From the NCBI RefSeq assembly GCF_051401765.1, contig NW_027480593.1, positions 806,001 to 870,000 on the forward strand: a DNA stretch of 64,000 bases, read 5' to 3'. The number at the start of each line of letters is the position of its first letter. The first letter of the stretch is position 1. The translations under genes were made by a program, and so were the position numbers. Shown in pieces: positions 40,620 to 54,756 of the stretch. This DNA comes from Calliopsis andreniformis (Eukaryota > Arthropoda > Insecta > Hymenoptera > Andrenidae). The notes beneath the pieces were generated by a model. That model ran no database searches. It saw only the letters and a program-made list of their open reading frames with translations, and was not told the origin of the DNA.

Positions 40620-41450
40620 ATTGAGGTTTGAGGTACGAGGATTGAGGATTGAGAATTGAGGACTGAGGATTGACGATTGAGTATTGAAGATTGAGGATTG
40701 ATGACTGAGGATTGAGGATTGAGGTATGATGATTGCGATTTGAGTATTGAAAATTGGGTATTGAGGATTGAATATTGAGGATTGAGGATTGAGGATTGAG
40801 GATTGAAGATTGATTATTGAGGATTGAAGATTGAGGATTGAGGATTGCCGATTGAGGATTGAGGATTGAGGTTTGAGGATTGAGGATGAGGGCTGAGGGT
40901 TGAGGATTGAGGTTTGAGGACTGAGGACTGAGGATTGAGGATTGAGAATTGAGGGTTGAGGATTGAGGATTGAAGATTGAGGATTGGGTATTGAGGATTG
41001 AAGAACGAGGATTGAGGATTGTGGATTGAGGATTGAGGATTGAACATTGAGGACTGAGTGTTGAGGGTTGAGTGATGAGAATTGATGTTTGTGGATAGAG
41101 GTTTGAAGATTGCAGATTGAGTATTGAGTGTTGAAAACTGTGAATTGAGGATATTCTATTGAGGATTCAGGGTTGACAACTGATTGCTGACGACTGAGGG
41201 CTGAAGATTGAGGATTGAGGATTGAAGATTGAGTATTGAGGATTGAAGATGGAGGATTGAGGATTGACGATTGAGGATTGAGGATTGAGGTTTGAGTATT
41301 GACGATGAGGGCTGAGGGTTGAGGATTGAGGTTTGAGGTCTGAGGACTGAGGATAGAGGATTGAGAATTGAGGATTGAGGATTGAGGACTGCGGACTGAG
41401 GATTCAGGATTGAGAATTGAGGATTGAGGATAGAGTGTTGAAGATTGAGG
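40620..41450. repeat. U6: heavily deleted U unit remnant
   Basis: GTACGAGG (40633) marks the left edge of a U unit and GATAGAGTGTTGAAGATTGAGG the right edge, but only 831 bp lie between them instead of about 4190. About 40620-41020 matches the start of a U unit (as in U5, about 34393-34800), and 41030-41390 matches the region of its last marker (37690-38050). A further loss of about 470 bp lies near 41390. One marker remains (41133). Confidence 0.82.
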
Positions 41451-44400
41451 ATTGGGTATTGAGGATTGAGGATTGAGGATTGAGGATTGAGTATTGAAGG
41501 TTGAGGATTGAAGATTGAGGATTGAGGATTGAGGATTGAGGATTGTGGGTTGAGGATGAGGGCTGAGGGTTGAGTATTGAGGTTTGAGGACTGAGGACTG
41601 AGGATTGAGGATTGAGAATTGAGGATTGAGGATAGAGTGTTGAAGATTGAGGATTGGGTATTGAGGATTGAGGATTGAGGATTGAAGGTTGAGGATTGTG
41701 AATTGAAGATTGAGTATTGAGGATTGAAGATTGAGGATTGAGGATTGAGGATTGAGAGTTGACGATGAGGGCTGAGGGTTGAGGATTGAGGTTTGAGGAC
41801 TGAGGACTGAGGATTGAGAATTTAGGATTGAGGATTGAGGATTGAGGATTGAAGATTGAGGATTGGGTATTGAGGATTGAACATTGAGGATTGGGGATTG
41901 AGTATCGAGGATTGAGTATTGAGGATTGAAGATTGAATATTGATGATTGTAGATTGATGATTGAGGATTGAAGATTGAGGATTGAGGACTGGGGATTGAG
42001 GATAGAGTATTGAGGATTGGGGATTGAGGATTGAAGATTGAGTATTGAGGATTGAAGATTGAGGATTGTGGATTGAAGATTGAGTATTGAGGATTGAAGA
42101 TTGAGGATTGAGAATCGAGGATTGAGAATTGACGATGAGGGCTGAGGGTTGAGGATTGAGGTTTGAGGACTGAGGACTGAGGATTGAGGATTGAGAATTG
42201 AGGATTGAGGACTGAGGATTGAGGATTGAAGATTGAGGATTGGGTATTGAGGATTGAACATTGAGGATTGAGGATTGAGTATCGAGGATTGAGGATTGAG
42301 GATTGAAGATTGAATATTGATGATTGTAGATTGAGGATTGAGGATTGAGGGTTGTGGATTGAGGACGCGGACTGAGGGTTGAGTGTTGATGTTTGAGGTC
42401 TGAGGAATGAGGATTGAGGATTGAGAATTGAGGATTGAGGATTGAGGATTGAAAGTTGAGGATTGGGTATTGAGGATTGAAGAATGAGGACTGAGGATTT
42501 AGGATTGAGGATTGAGGATTGACGATTCAGTATTGAGCATTGAAGATTGAGGATTGAGGATTGAGGATTGAGGATTGAGGATTGAGGATTGAGGATTGGG
42601 GATTGAGGATTGAAGATTGAGGATTGAGGATTGATGATTAAAGATTGAATATTGAGGATTGAAGATTGAGGATTGATGATTGAGGATTGAGGATTGAGGA
42701 TTGAGGATCGAGGATTGAGGATTGAGGATTGAAGATTGAATATTGATGATTGAAGATTGAGGATTGGGGATTGAGGGTTGTGGATTGAGGACGAGGACTG
42801 AGGGTTGAGTATTGATGTTTGAGGTTTGAGGATTGAGGATTGAGGATTGAGAATTGAGGATTGAAGATTGAGTATTGAGGTAGAAGATTGAGGATTGAGG
42901 ACTGAGGATTGAGGATTGAGTATGGAGGATTGAGGATTGAGGATTGAAGATTGAGTATTGAGGATTGAAGATTAAGGATTGTGGATTGAAGATTGAGTAT
43001 TGAGGATTGAAGATTGAGGATTGAGGATTGAGGATTGAGAATTGACGATGAGGGCTGCGGGTTGAGGGTTGAGGTTTGAGGACTGAGGACTGAGGATTGA
43101 GGATTGAGAATTGAGGATTGAGGATTGAGGATTGAGGATTGAAGATTGAGGATCGGGTATTGAGGATTGAACATTGAGGATTGAGGATTGAGGATCGAGG
43201 ATTGAGGGTTGAGTATTGAAGATTGAATATTGATGATTGAAGATTGAGGATTGAGGACTGAGGGTTGTGGATTGAGGACGAGGACTGAGGGTTGAGGATT
43301 GAGAATTGAGGATTGTGGGTTGAGGATGAGGGCTGAGGGCTGAGGGATGAGTATTGTGGTTTGAGGACTGCGGACTGAGGATTGAGGATTGAGAATTGAG
43401 GACTGAGGATAGAGTGTTGAAGATTGAGGATTGGGTATTGAGGATTGAGGATTGAGGATTGAAGGTTGAGGATTGTGAATTGAAGATTGAGTATTGAGGA
43501 TTGAAGATTGAGGATTGAGGATTGAGGATTGAGAGTTGACTATGAGGGCTGAGGGTTGAGGATTGAGGTTTGAGGACTGAGGACTGAGGATTGAGGATTG
43601 AGAATTGAGGATTGGGGATTGAGGATCGAAGATTGAGGATTGGGTATTGACGATTGAAGAATGAGGACTGAGGATTTAGGATTGAGGATTGAGGATTGAC
43701 GATTCAGTATTGAAGATTGAATATTGATGATTGAAGATTGAGGATTGAGGACTGAGGGTTGTGGATTGAGGACGAGGACTGAGGGTTGAGGATTGAGGAT
43801 TGAGGATTGTGGGTTGAGGATGAGGGCTGAGAGCTGAGGGTTGAGTATTGTGGTTTGAGGACTGCGGACTGAGGATTGAGGATTGAGAATTGAGGACTGA
43901 GGATAGAGTGTTGAAGATTGAGGATTGGGCATTGAGGATTGAGTATTGAGGATTGAAGATTGAGGATTGTGAATTGAAGATTGTGTATTGAGGATTGAAG
44001 ATTGAGGATTGAAGATTGAGGATTGAGAGTTGACGATGAGGGCTGAGGGTTGAGGATTGAGGTATGAGGACTGAGGACTGAGGATTGAGGATTGAGAATT
44101 GAGGATTGAGGATTGAGGATTGAGGATTGAAGATTGAGGATTGGGTATTGAGGATTGAACATTGAGGATTGAGGATTGAGGATCGAGGATTGAGGATTGA
44201 GGATTGAAGATTGAATATTGATGATTGTAGATTGAGGATTGAGGATGGAGGGTTGTGGATTGAGGACGCGGACTGAGGGTTGAGTGTTGATGTTTGAGGT
44301 CTGAGGAATGAGGATTGAGGATTGAGAATTGAGGATTGAGGATTGAGGATTGAAAGTTGAGGATTGGGTATTGAGGATTGAAGAATGAGGACTGAGGATT

Positions 44401-47400
44401 TAGGATTGAGGATTGAGGATTGACGATTCAGTATTGAGGATTGAAGATTGAGGATTGAGGATTGAGGATTGAGGATTGAGGACTGAGGATTGAGGATTGG
44501 GGATTGAGGATTGAAGATTGAGGATTGAGGATTGAAGATTAAAGATTGATATTGAGGATTGAAGATTGAGGATTGATGATTGAGGATTGAGGATTGAGGA
44601 TTGAGGATCGAGGATTGAGGATTGAGGATTGAAGATTGAATATTGATGATTGAAGATTGAGGATTGGGGATTGAGGGTTGTGGATTGAGGACGAGGACTG
44701 AGGGTTGAGTATTGATGTTTGAGGTTTGAGGATTGAGGATTGAGGATTGAGAATTGAGGATTGAAGATTGAGTATTGAGGTAGAAGATTGAGGATTGAGG
44801 ACTGAGGATTGAGGATTGAGTATGGAGGATTGAGGATTGAGGATTGAAGATTGAGTATTGAGGATTGAAGATTAAGGATTGTGGATTGAAGATTGAGTAT
44901 TGAGGATTGAAGATTGAGGATTGAGGATTGAGGATTGAGAATTGACGATGAGGGCTGCGGGTTGAGGGTTGAGGTTTGAGGACTGAGGACTGAGGATTGA
45001 GGATTGAGAATTGAGGATTGAGGATTGAGGATTGAGGATTGAAGATTGAGGATCGGGTATTGAGGATTGAACATTGAGGATTGAGGATTGAGGATCGAGG
45101 ATTGAGGGTTGAGTATTGAAGATTGAATATTGATGATTGAAGATTGAGGATTGAGGACTGAGGGTTGTGGATTGAGGACGAGGACTGAGGGTTGAGGATT
45201 GAGGATTGAGGATTGTGGGTTGAGGATGAGGGCTGAGGGCTGAGGGTTGAGTATTGTGGTTTGAGGACTGCGGACTGAGGATTGAGGATTGAGAATTGAG
45301 GACTGAGAATAGAGTGAAGAAGATTGAGGATTGGGTATTGAGGATTGAGGATTGAGGATTGAAGGTTGAGGATTGTGAATTGAAGATTGAGTATTGAGGA
45401 TTGAAGATTGAGGATTGAAGATTGAGGATTCAGAGTTGACGATGAGGGCTGAGGGTTGAGGATTGAGGTTTGAGGACTGAGGACTGAGGATTGAGGATTG
45501 AGAATTGAGGATTGAGGATTGAGGATTGAGGATTGAAGATTGAGGATTGGGTATTGAGGATTGAACATTGAGGATTGAGGATTGAGGATCGAGGATTGAG
45601 GATTGAGGATTGAAGATTGAATATTGATGATTGTAGATTGAGGATTGAGGATTGAGGGTTGTGGATTGAGGACGCGGACCGAGGGTTGAGTATTGATGTT
45701 TGAGGTCTGAGGAATGAGGATTGAGGATTGAGAATTGAGGATTGAGGATTGAAGATTGAAAGTTGAGGATTGGGTATTGAGGATAGAAGAATGAGGACTG
45801 AGGATTTAGGATTGACGATTGAGGATTGACGATTCAGTATTGAGGATTGAAGATTGAGGATTGAGGATTGAGGATTGAGGATTGAGGATTGAGGATTGAG
45901 GATTGAGGATTGGGGATTGAGGATTGAAGATTGAGGATTGAGGATTGATGATTAAAGATTGAGTATTGAGGATTGAAGATTGAGGATTGATGATTGAGGA
46001 TTGAGGATTGAGGATTGAGGATCGAGGATTGAGGATTGAGGATTGAAGATTGAATATTGATGATTGAAGATTGAGGATTGGGGATTGAGGGTTGTGGATT
46101 GAGGACGAGGACTGAGGGTTGAGTATTGATGTTTGAGGTTTGAGGATTGAGGATTGAGAATTGAGGATTGAAGATTGAGTATTGAGGTAGATGATGTAGA
46201 TGAAGATGAGGTAGATGAAGATTGAGTATTGAGGATTGAAGATTGAGTATTGAGGATTGATGACTGGGGATTGAAGATTGAGTATTGAGGATTGAAGATT
46301 GAGGATTGTGGATTGAAGATTGAGTATTGAGGATTGAAGATTGAGGATTGAGGACTGAGGATTGAGAATTGACGATGAGGGCTGCGGGTTGAGGGTTGAG
46401 GTATGAGGACTGAGGACTGAGGATTGAGGATTGAGAATTGAGGATTGAGGATTGAGGATTGAGGATTGAAGATTGAGGATTGGGTATTGAGGATTGAACA
46501 TTGAGGATTGAGGATTGAGGATAGAGGATTGAGGGTTGAGGATTGAAGATTGAATATTGATGATTGAAGATTGAGGATTGAGGACTGAGGGTTGTGGATT
46601 GAGGACGAGGACTGAGGGTTGAGGATTCAGGATTGAGGATTGAGGATTGGAGATTGAGGATTGAGGATTGATGATTAAAAATTGAGTGTTGAGGATTGAA
46701 GATTGAGTATTGAGGATTGAAGATTGAGGATTGAGGATTGAGGATTGAGGATTGAGGATGAGGGCTGAGGGTTGAGGATTGAGGTTTAAGGGCTGAGGAT
46801 TGAGAATTCAGGATTGAGGATTGAGGATTGAAGATTGAGGATTGGGTATTGAGGATTGAAGAATGAGGATTGAGGATTGAGGATTGAGGATAGAGGATTG
46901 AAGATTGAGTATTGAGGATTGAAGATTGACGATTGAGGATTGTGGGTTGAAGATTGAGTATTGAACATTGAGGACTGAGTGTTGAGGGTTCAGTGATGAG
47001 AATTGATGTTTGTGGATAGAGGTTTGAAGATTGCAGATTGAGTATTGAGTATTGAAAACTGTGACTTGAGGATATTCTATTGAGGATTGAGGATTGTCAA
47101 CTGATTGTTGAGGTCTGAGGTCTGAAGATTGAGAATTCAGGATTGAGGATTCAGAATTGAGGTTTGAAGACTGAGGATTGAGGATTGAAGAATGATTATT
47201 GAGGATTGAGGGTTGAGAATTGAGGATTGAGGATTGAGGAATGAGGATTGTGGATTGGGTAATGAGGATTGAAGAATGAGGATTGAGAATTGAGGATTGA
47301 GGATTGAGGATTGAAGATTGAGTATTGATGATTGTAGATTGAGTATCGAGGATTGAGGGTTGTGGATTGAGGACGCGGACTGAGGGTTGAGTATTGATGT

Positions 47401-50400
47401 TTGAGGTCTGAGGAATGAGGATTGAGGATTGAGAATTGAGGATTGAGGATTGAGGATTGAAGATTGAGGATTGGGTATTGAGGATTGAAGGATGAGGACT
47501 GAGGATTTAGGATTGAGGATTGAGGATTGACGATTCAGTATTGAGGATTGAAGATTGAGGATTGAGGATTGAGGATTGAGGATCGAGGATTGAAGACTGA
47601 GTATTGAGGATTGAATATTGAGGATTGAGGATTGAGGATTGAGAATTGAGGATTGAGGATTGAGGATTCAGGATTGAGGATTGAGGATTGAAGATTGAGG
47701 ATTGAGGATTGATGATTAAAGATTGAGTGTTGAGGATTGAAGACTCAGCATTGATGATTGAGGATTGAGGATTGAGGATTGAGGAGTGAGGATTGAGTAT
47801 TGAAGGTTGAGGATTGAAGATTGAGGATTGAAGATTGAGGATTGAGAGTTGACGATGAGGGCTGAGGGTTGAGGATTGAGGTTTGAGGACTGAGGACTGA
47901 GGATTGAGGATTGAGAATTGAGGATTGAGGATTGAGGATTGAGGATTGAAGATTGAGGATTGGGTATTGAGGATTGAACATTGAGGATTGAGGATTGAGG
48001 ATCGAGGATTGAGGATTGAGGATTGAAGATTGAATATTGATGATTGTAGATTGAGGATTGAGGATTGAGGGTTGTGGATTGAGGACGCGGACTGAGGGTT
48101 GAGTATTGATGTTTGAGGTCTGAGGAATGAGGATTGAGGATTGAGAATTGAGGATTGAGGATTGAAGATTGAAAGTTGAGGATTGGGTATTGAGGATTGA
48201 AGAATGAGGACTGAGGATTTAGGATTGACGATTGAGGATTGACGATTCAGTATTGAGGATTGAAGATTGAGGATTGAGGATTGAGGATTGAGGATTGAGG
48301 ATTGAGGATTGAGGATTGAGGATTGGGGATTGAGGATTGAAGATTGAGGATTGAGGATTGATGATTAAAGATTGAGTATTGAGGATTGAAGATTGAGGAT
48401 TGATGATTGAGGATTGAGGATTGAGGATTGAGGATCGAGGATTGAGGATTGAGGATTGAAGATTGAATATTGATGATTGAAGATTGAGGATTGGGGATTG
48501 AGGGTTGTGGATTGAGGACGAGGACTGAGGGTTGAGTATTGATGTTTGAGGTTTGAGGATTGAGGATTGAGGATTGAGAATTGAGGATTGAAGATTGAGT
48601 ATTGAGGTAGAAGATTGAGGATTGAGGACTGAGGATTGAGGATTGAGTATTGAGGATTGAGGACTGGGGATTGAAGATTGAGTATTGAGGATTGAAGATT
48701 GAGGATTGTGGATTGAAGATTGAGTATTGAGGATTGAAGATTGAGGATTGAGGACTGAGGATTGAGAATTGACGATGAGGGCTGCGGGTTGAGGGTTGAG
48801 GTTTGAGGACTGAGGACTGAGGATTGAGGATTGAGAATTGAGGATTGAGGATTGAGGATTGAGGATTGAAGGTTGAGGATTGGGTATTGAGGATTGAACA
48901 TTAAGGATTGAGGATTGAGGATCGAGGATTGAGGGTTGAGGATTGAAGATTGAATATTGATGATTGAAGATTGAGGATTGAGGACTGAGGGTTGTGGATT
49001 GAGGACGAGGACTGAGGGTTGAGGATTCAGGATTGAGGATTGAGGATTGGAGATTGAGGATTGAGGATTGATGATTAAAAATTGAGTGTTGAGGATTGAA
49101 GATTGAGTATTGAGGATTGAAGATTGAGGATTGAGGATTGAGGATTGAGGATTGAGGATGAGGGCTGAGGGTTGAGGATTGAGGTTTAAGGGCTGAGGAT
49201 TGAGAATTCAGGATTGAGGATTGAGGATTGAAGATTGAGGATTGGGTATTGAGGATTGAAGAATGAGGATTGAGGATTGACGATTGAGGATAGAGGATTG
49301 AAGATTGAGTATTGAGGATTGAAGATTGACGATTGAGGATTGTGGGTTGAAGATTGAGTATTGAACATTGAGGACTGAGTGTTGAGGGTTCAGTGATGAG
49401 AATTGATGTTTGTGGATAGAGGTTTGAAGATTGCAGATTGAGTATTGAGTATTGAAAACTGTGACTTGAGGATATTCTATTGAGGATTCAGGATTGAGGA
49501 TTCAGAATTGAGGTTTGAAGACTGAGGATTGAGGATTGAAGAATGATTATTGAGGATTGAGGGTTGAGAATTGAGGATTGAGGATTGAGGAATGAGGATT
49601 GTGGATTGGGTAATGAGGATTGAAGAATGAGGATTGAGAATTGAGGATTGAGGATTGAGGATTGAAGATTGAGTATTGATGATTGTAGATTGAGGATCGA
49701 GGATTGAGGGTTGTTGATTGAGGACGCGGACTGAGGGTTGAGTATTGATGTTTGAGGTCTGAGGAATGAGGATTGAGGATTGAGAATTGAGGATTGAGGA
49801 TTGAGGATTGAAGATTGAGGATTGGGTATTGAGGATTGAAGGATGAGGACTGAGGATTTAGGATTGAGGATTGAGGATTGACGATTCAGTATTGAGGATT
49901 GAAGATTGAGGATTGAATATTGAGGATTGAGGATTGAGGATTGAGAATTGAGGATTGAGGATTGAGGATTCAGGATTGAGGATTGAGGATTGAAGATTGA
50001 GGATTGAGGATTGATGATTAAAGATTGAGTGTTGAGGATTGAAGACTCAGCATTGATGATTGGGGATTGAGGATTGAGGATTGAGGAGTGAGGATTGAGT
50101 ATTGAAGGTTGAGGATTGAAGATTGAGGATTGAGGATTGAGGATTGAGGATTGTGGGTTGAGGACTGAGGACTGAGGATTGAGGATTGAGAATTGAGGAT
50201 TGAGGATAGAGTGTTGAAGATTGAGGATTGGGTATTGAGGATTGAGGATTGAGGATTGAAGGTTGAGGATTGTGAATTGAAGATTGAGTATTGAGGATTG
50301 AAGATTGAGGATTGAGGATTGAGGATTGAGAGTTGACGATGAGGGCTGAGGGTTGGGGATTGAGGTTTGAGGACTGAGGACTGAGGATTGAGGATTGAGA

Positions 50401-52100
50401 ATTGAGGATTGAGGATTGAGGATTGAGGATTGAAGATTGAGGATTGGGTATTGAGGATTGAACATTGAGGATTGAGGATTGAGGATAGAGGATTGAGGAT
50501 TGAGGATTGAAGATTGAATATTGATGATTGAAGGTTGAGGATAGAGGATTGAGGGTTGTGGATTGAGGACGAGGACTGAGGGTTGAGTATTGATGTTTGA
50601 GGTCTGAGGATTGAGGATAGAGGATTGAGAATTGAGGATTGAAGATTGAGTATTGAGGACTGAAGGTTGAGGATTGAGGATTGAGGATTGAAGATTGAGG
50701 ACTTAGTGTTGAGGGTTGAGTGATGGGAATTGATGTTTGTGGATTGAGATTTGAAGATTGAAGAATGGGGATTGAGTATTGAAAACTGTGAATTGAGGAT
50801 ATTCTATTGAGGATTGAGGATTGACAATTGATTGTTGAGGACTGAGGGCTAAAGATTGAGGATTCAGGATTGAGGAATCGGGATTGAGGTTTAAGGATTG
50901 AGGATTGTGGGTTGAGGATGAGGGCTGAGGGTTGAGTATTGAGGTTTGAGGACTGAGGACTGAGGATTGAGGATTGAGAATTGAGGATTGAGGATAGAGT
51001 GTTGAAGATTGAGGATTGGGTATTGAGGATTGAGGATTGAGGATTGAAGGTTGAGGATTGTGAATTGAAGATTGAGTATTGAGGATTGAAGATTGAGGAT
51101 TGAGGATTGAGGATTGAGAGTTGACGATGAGGGCTGAGGGTTGAGGATTGAGGTTTGAGGACTGAGGACTGAGGATTGAGAATTTAGGGTTGAGGATTGA
51201 GGATTGAGGATTGAAGATTGAGGATTGGGTATTGAGGATTGAACATTGAGGATTGGGGATTGAGTATCGAGGATTGAGGATTGAGGATTGAAGATTGAAT
51301 ATTGATGATTGTAGATTGAGGATTGAGGATTGAAGATTGAGGATTGAGGATCGAGGATTGAAGATTGAGTATTGAGGATTGAATATTGAGGATTGAGGAT
51401 TGAGGATTGAGAATTGAGGATTGAGGATTGAGGATTCAGGATTGAGGATTGAGGATTGAAGATTGAGGATTGAGGATTGATGATTAAAGATTGAGTGTTG
51501 AGAATTGAAGACTCAGCATTGATGATAGAGGATTGAGGATTGAGGATTGAGGAGTGAGGATTGAGTATTGAAGGTTGAGGATTGAAGATTGAGGATTGAG
51601 GATTGAGGATTGAGGATTGTGGGTTGAGGACTGAGGACTGAGGATTGAGGATTGAGAATTGAGGATTGAGGATAGAGTGTTGAAGATTGAGGATTGGGTA
51701 TTGAGGATTGAGGATTGAGGATTGAAGGTTGAGGATTGTGAATTGAAGATTGAGTATTGAGGATTGAAGATTGAGGATTGAGGATTGAGGATTGAGAGTT
51801 GACGATGAGGGCTGAGGGTTGGGGATTGAGGTTTGAGGACTGAGGACTGAGGATTGAGGATTGAGAATTGAGGATTGAGGATTGAGGATTGAGGATTGAA
51901 GATTGAGGATTGGGTATTGAGGATTGAACATTGAGGATTGAGGATTGAGGATAGAGGATTGAGGATTGAGGATTGAAGATTGAATATTGATGACTGAAGG
52001 TTGAGGATAGAGGATTGAGGGTTGTGGATTGAGGACGAGGACTGAGGGTTGAGTATTGATGTTTGAGGTCTGAGGATTGAGGATAGAGGATTGAGAATTG
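41451..52100. repeat. C': C-type block with B and D fragments
   Basis: Most of this block is C-family sequence with landmarks GACGATGAGGGCTG, GACGCGGACTG and GACGATTCAG. Segment 42638-43174 recurs at about 44538-45074 (offset 1900) and 48365-48901. The region 46500-47080 recurs at 48900-49480 at an offset of 2400 bp, each with one marker (47054 and 49454) and D-like sequence. A B-type fragment with marker 50781 lies at about 50620-50895. The longest - strand open frame in the window (43676-45568, 630 codons) lies here and is repeat-derived. No gene or RNA was seen. Confidence 0.8.
46187..46220. repeat. Non-heptamer tract of GTAGATGA-type units (copy 1)
   Basis: Here the heptamer pattern is broken by GTAGATGATGTAGATGAAG followed by a second GATGAGGTAGATGAAG run, made of 9- and 15-base repeats. 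At homologous places (about 42868 and 48606) there is only GAGGTAGAAGATTG, so the tract is a local expansion from that variant. On the - strand it would read as an aromatic and isoleucine-rich insert, which I do not take as coding. Confidence 0.85.
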
Positions 52101-54756
52101 AGGATTGAAGATTGAGTATTGAGGACTGAAGGTTGAGGATTGAGGATTGAGGATTGAAGATTGAGGACTTAGTGTTGAGGGTTGAGTGATGGGAATTGAT
52201 GTTTGTGGATTGAGATTTGAAGATTGAAGAATGGGGATTGAGTATTGAAAACTGTGAATTGAGGATATTCTATTGAGGATTGAGGATTGACAATTGATTG
52301 TTGAGGACTGAGGGCTAAAGATTGAGGATTCAGGATTGAGGAATCGGGATTGAGGTTTAAGGACTGAGGATTGAGGGTTGAGGATTGAGGATTGACGCTT
52401 GAGGATTGAGGGTTGAGGATGGAGGATTGAAAAGAGTGGACTGAGTGTTGAGGATTGAGTGTTGAGAATTGATGTTTGAGGATTGAGATTTGATTATTGA
52501 ACATTGTGGATTGAGTATTGAACCATGATAATTCAGGATACACTATTGAGTATTAGGAATTGAGGATTGATGGTTGAGTATTGAGGATTGGTGGTTGAGG
52601 GTTGTGTGTTGAATATTGAGGATAGAGGATTGAGGATTGCGGATTGAAGATTGAGGATTGAATATTGAGTATTGATGATTGAAGATTGAGGATTGAGGAT
52701 TGAGTGTTGAGGATTGAGCACGAGGACTGACGGTTGAGGATTGAGGTTTGAGGTCTGAGGATTGAGGATTGAGGACTGAGGATTGAGGATTGAGGATTGA
52801 GCATTGAGGATTGAAGATTGAGGACTGGGGATTGAGGATTGAAGATTGACGATTGAGGATTGTGGATTGAGGATTGAGGATTGAACGTTGAGGCTGAGTG
52901 TTGAGGGTTGAGTGATGAGAATTGATGTTTGTGGATAGTGGTTTGAAGAATGCAGATTGAGTATTGAGTATTGAAAACTGTGAATTGAGGATATTCTATT
53001 GAGGATTCAGGGTTGACAACTGATTGTTGAGGACTGAGGGCTGAAGATTGAGGATTCAGGATTGAGGATTCAGAATTGAGGTTTGAGGACTGAGGATTGA
53101 TGATTGAAGGTCGAGTATCGAGGATTGAAGATTGAGGATTGAGGATTCAGGACTGAGGATTGAGGATGAGGACTGAGGGTTGAGTATTGAGGTTTGAGGA
53201 CTGAGGACTGAGGATTGAGGATTGAGAATTGAGGACTGAGGATTGAGTGCATAAGTTTGAGGATTGGGTATTGAGGATTGAGGATTGAGGATTGAAGGTT
53301 GAGGATTGTGCATTGAAGATTGAGTATTGAGGATTGAAGGTTGAGGATTGAGGATTGAGGATTGAGGATTGAGAGTTGACGATGAGGGCTGAGGGTTGAG
53401 GATTGAGGTTTGAGGACTGAGGACTGAGGATTGAGGATTGAGAATTGAGGATTGAGGATTGAGGATTGAGGATTGAAGATTGAGGATTGGGTATTGAGGA
53501 TTGAACATTGAGGATTGAGGATTGAGGATCGGGGATTGAGGATTGAGGATTGAGGATCGGGGATTGAGGATTGAGGATTGAAGATTGAATATTGATGATT
53601 GAACGTTGAGGATTGAGGATTGAGGGTTGTGGATTGAGGACGAGGACAGAGGGTTGAGTATTGATGTTTGAGGTCTGAGGATTGAGGATTGAGGATTGAG
53701 AATTGAGGATTGAAGATTGAGTATTGAGGACTGAAGGTTGAGGATTGAGGATTGAGGATTGAAGATTGAGGACTTAGTGTTGAGGGTTGAGTGATGGGAA
53801 TTGATGTTTGTGGATTGAGATTTGAAGATTGAAGAATGGGGATTGAGTATTGAAAACTGTGAATTGAGGATATTCTATTGAGGATTGAGGATTGACAATT
53901 GATTGTTGAGGACTGAGGGCTAAAGATTGAGGATTCAGGATCGAGGAATCGGGATTGAGGTTTAAGGACTGAGGATTGAGGGTTGAGGATTGAGGATTGA
54001 CGCTTGAGGATTGAGGGTTGAGGATGGAGGATTGAAAAGAGTGGACTGAGTGTTGAGGATTGAGTGCTGAGAATTGATGTTTGAGGATTGAGATTTGATT
54101 ATTGAATATTGTGGATTGAGTATTGAACCATGATAATTCAGGATACACTATTGAGTATTCGGAATTGAGGATTGATGGTTGAGTATTGAGGATTGGTGGT
54201 TGAGGCTTGTGTGTTGAATATTGAGGATAGAGGATTGAGGATTGAGGATTGAAGATTGAGGATTGAATATTGAGTATTGATGATTGAAGATTGAGGATTG
54301 AGGATTGAGTGTTGAGGATTGAGCACGAGGACTGACGGTTGAGGATTGAGGTTTGAGGTTTGAGGATTGAGAATTGATGACTGAGGATTGAGGATTGAGG
54401 ATTGAGCATTGAGGATTGAATATTGAGGACTGGGGATTGAGGATTGAAGATTGACGAATGAGGATTGTGGATTGAGGATTGAGGATTGAACGTTGAGGAC
54501 TGAGTGTTGAGGGTTGAGTGATGAGAATTGATGTTTGTGGATAGAGGTTTGAAGAATGCAGATTGAGTATTGAGTATTGAAAACTGTGAATTGAGGATAT
54601 TCTATTGAGGATTCAGGGTTGACTACTGATTGTTGAGGGCTGAGGGCTGAAGATTGAGGATTCAGGATTGAGGATTCGGAATTGAGGTTTGAGGACTGAG
54701 GATTGAGGATTGAAGATTGAGTATCGAGGATTGAAGGTTGAGGATTGAGGATTGAG
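52101..54756. repeat. B'': tandem pair of B-type blocks
   Basis: GAAAAGAGTGG occurs at 52429 and 54035 (offset 1606 bp), and markers at 52247, 52973, 53852 and 54579. The left half matches B1 at an offset of 37083 bp (52169 and 15086). A variant unique to this block is GAGTGCATAAGTTTGAGG near 53246, an odd non-heptamer string. The right edge switches at about 54757 to U-type sequence beginning GATTATTGAGG. Confidence 0.78.

Noticed and set aside
43676..45568. Longest open frame, 630 codons on the - strand, as a real Q/S/N/P-rich repeat protein
   Set aside because: The repeat has no - strand stop in any frame, and an overlapping frame (44400-45074) gives the same kind of peptide. There is no promoter, unique domain or signal peptide, and ends are set by chance TCA/TTA/CTA variants.
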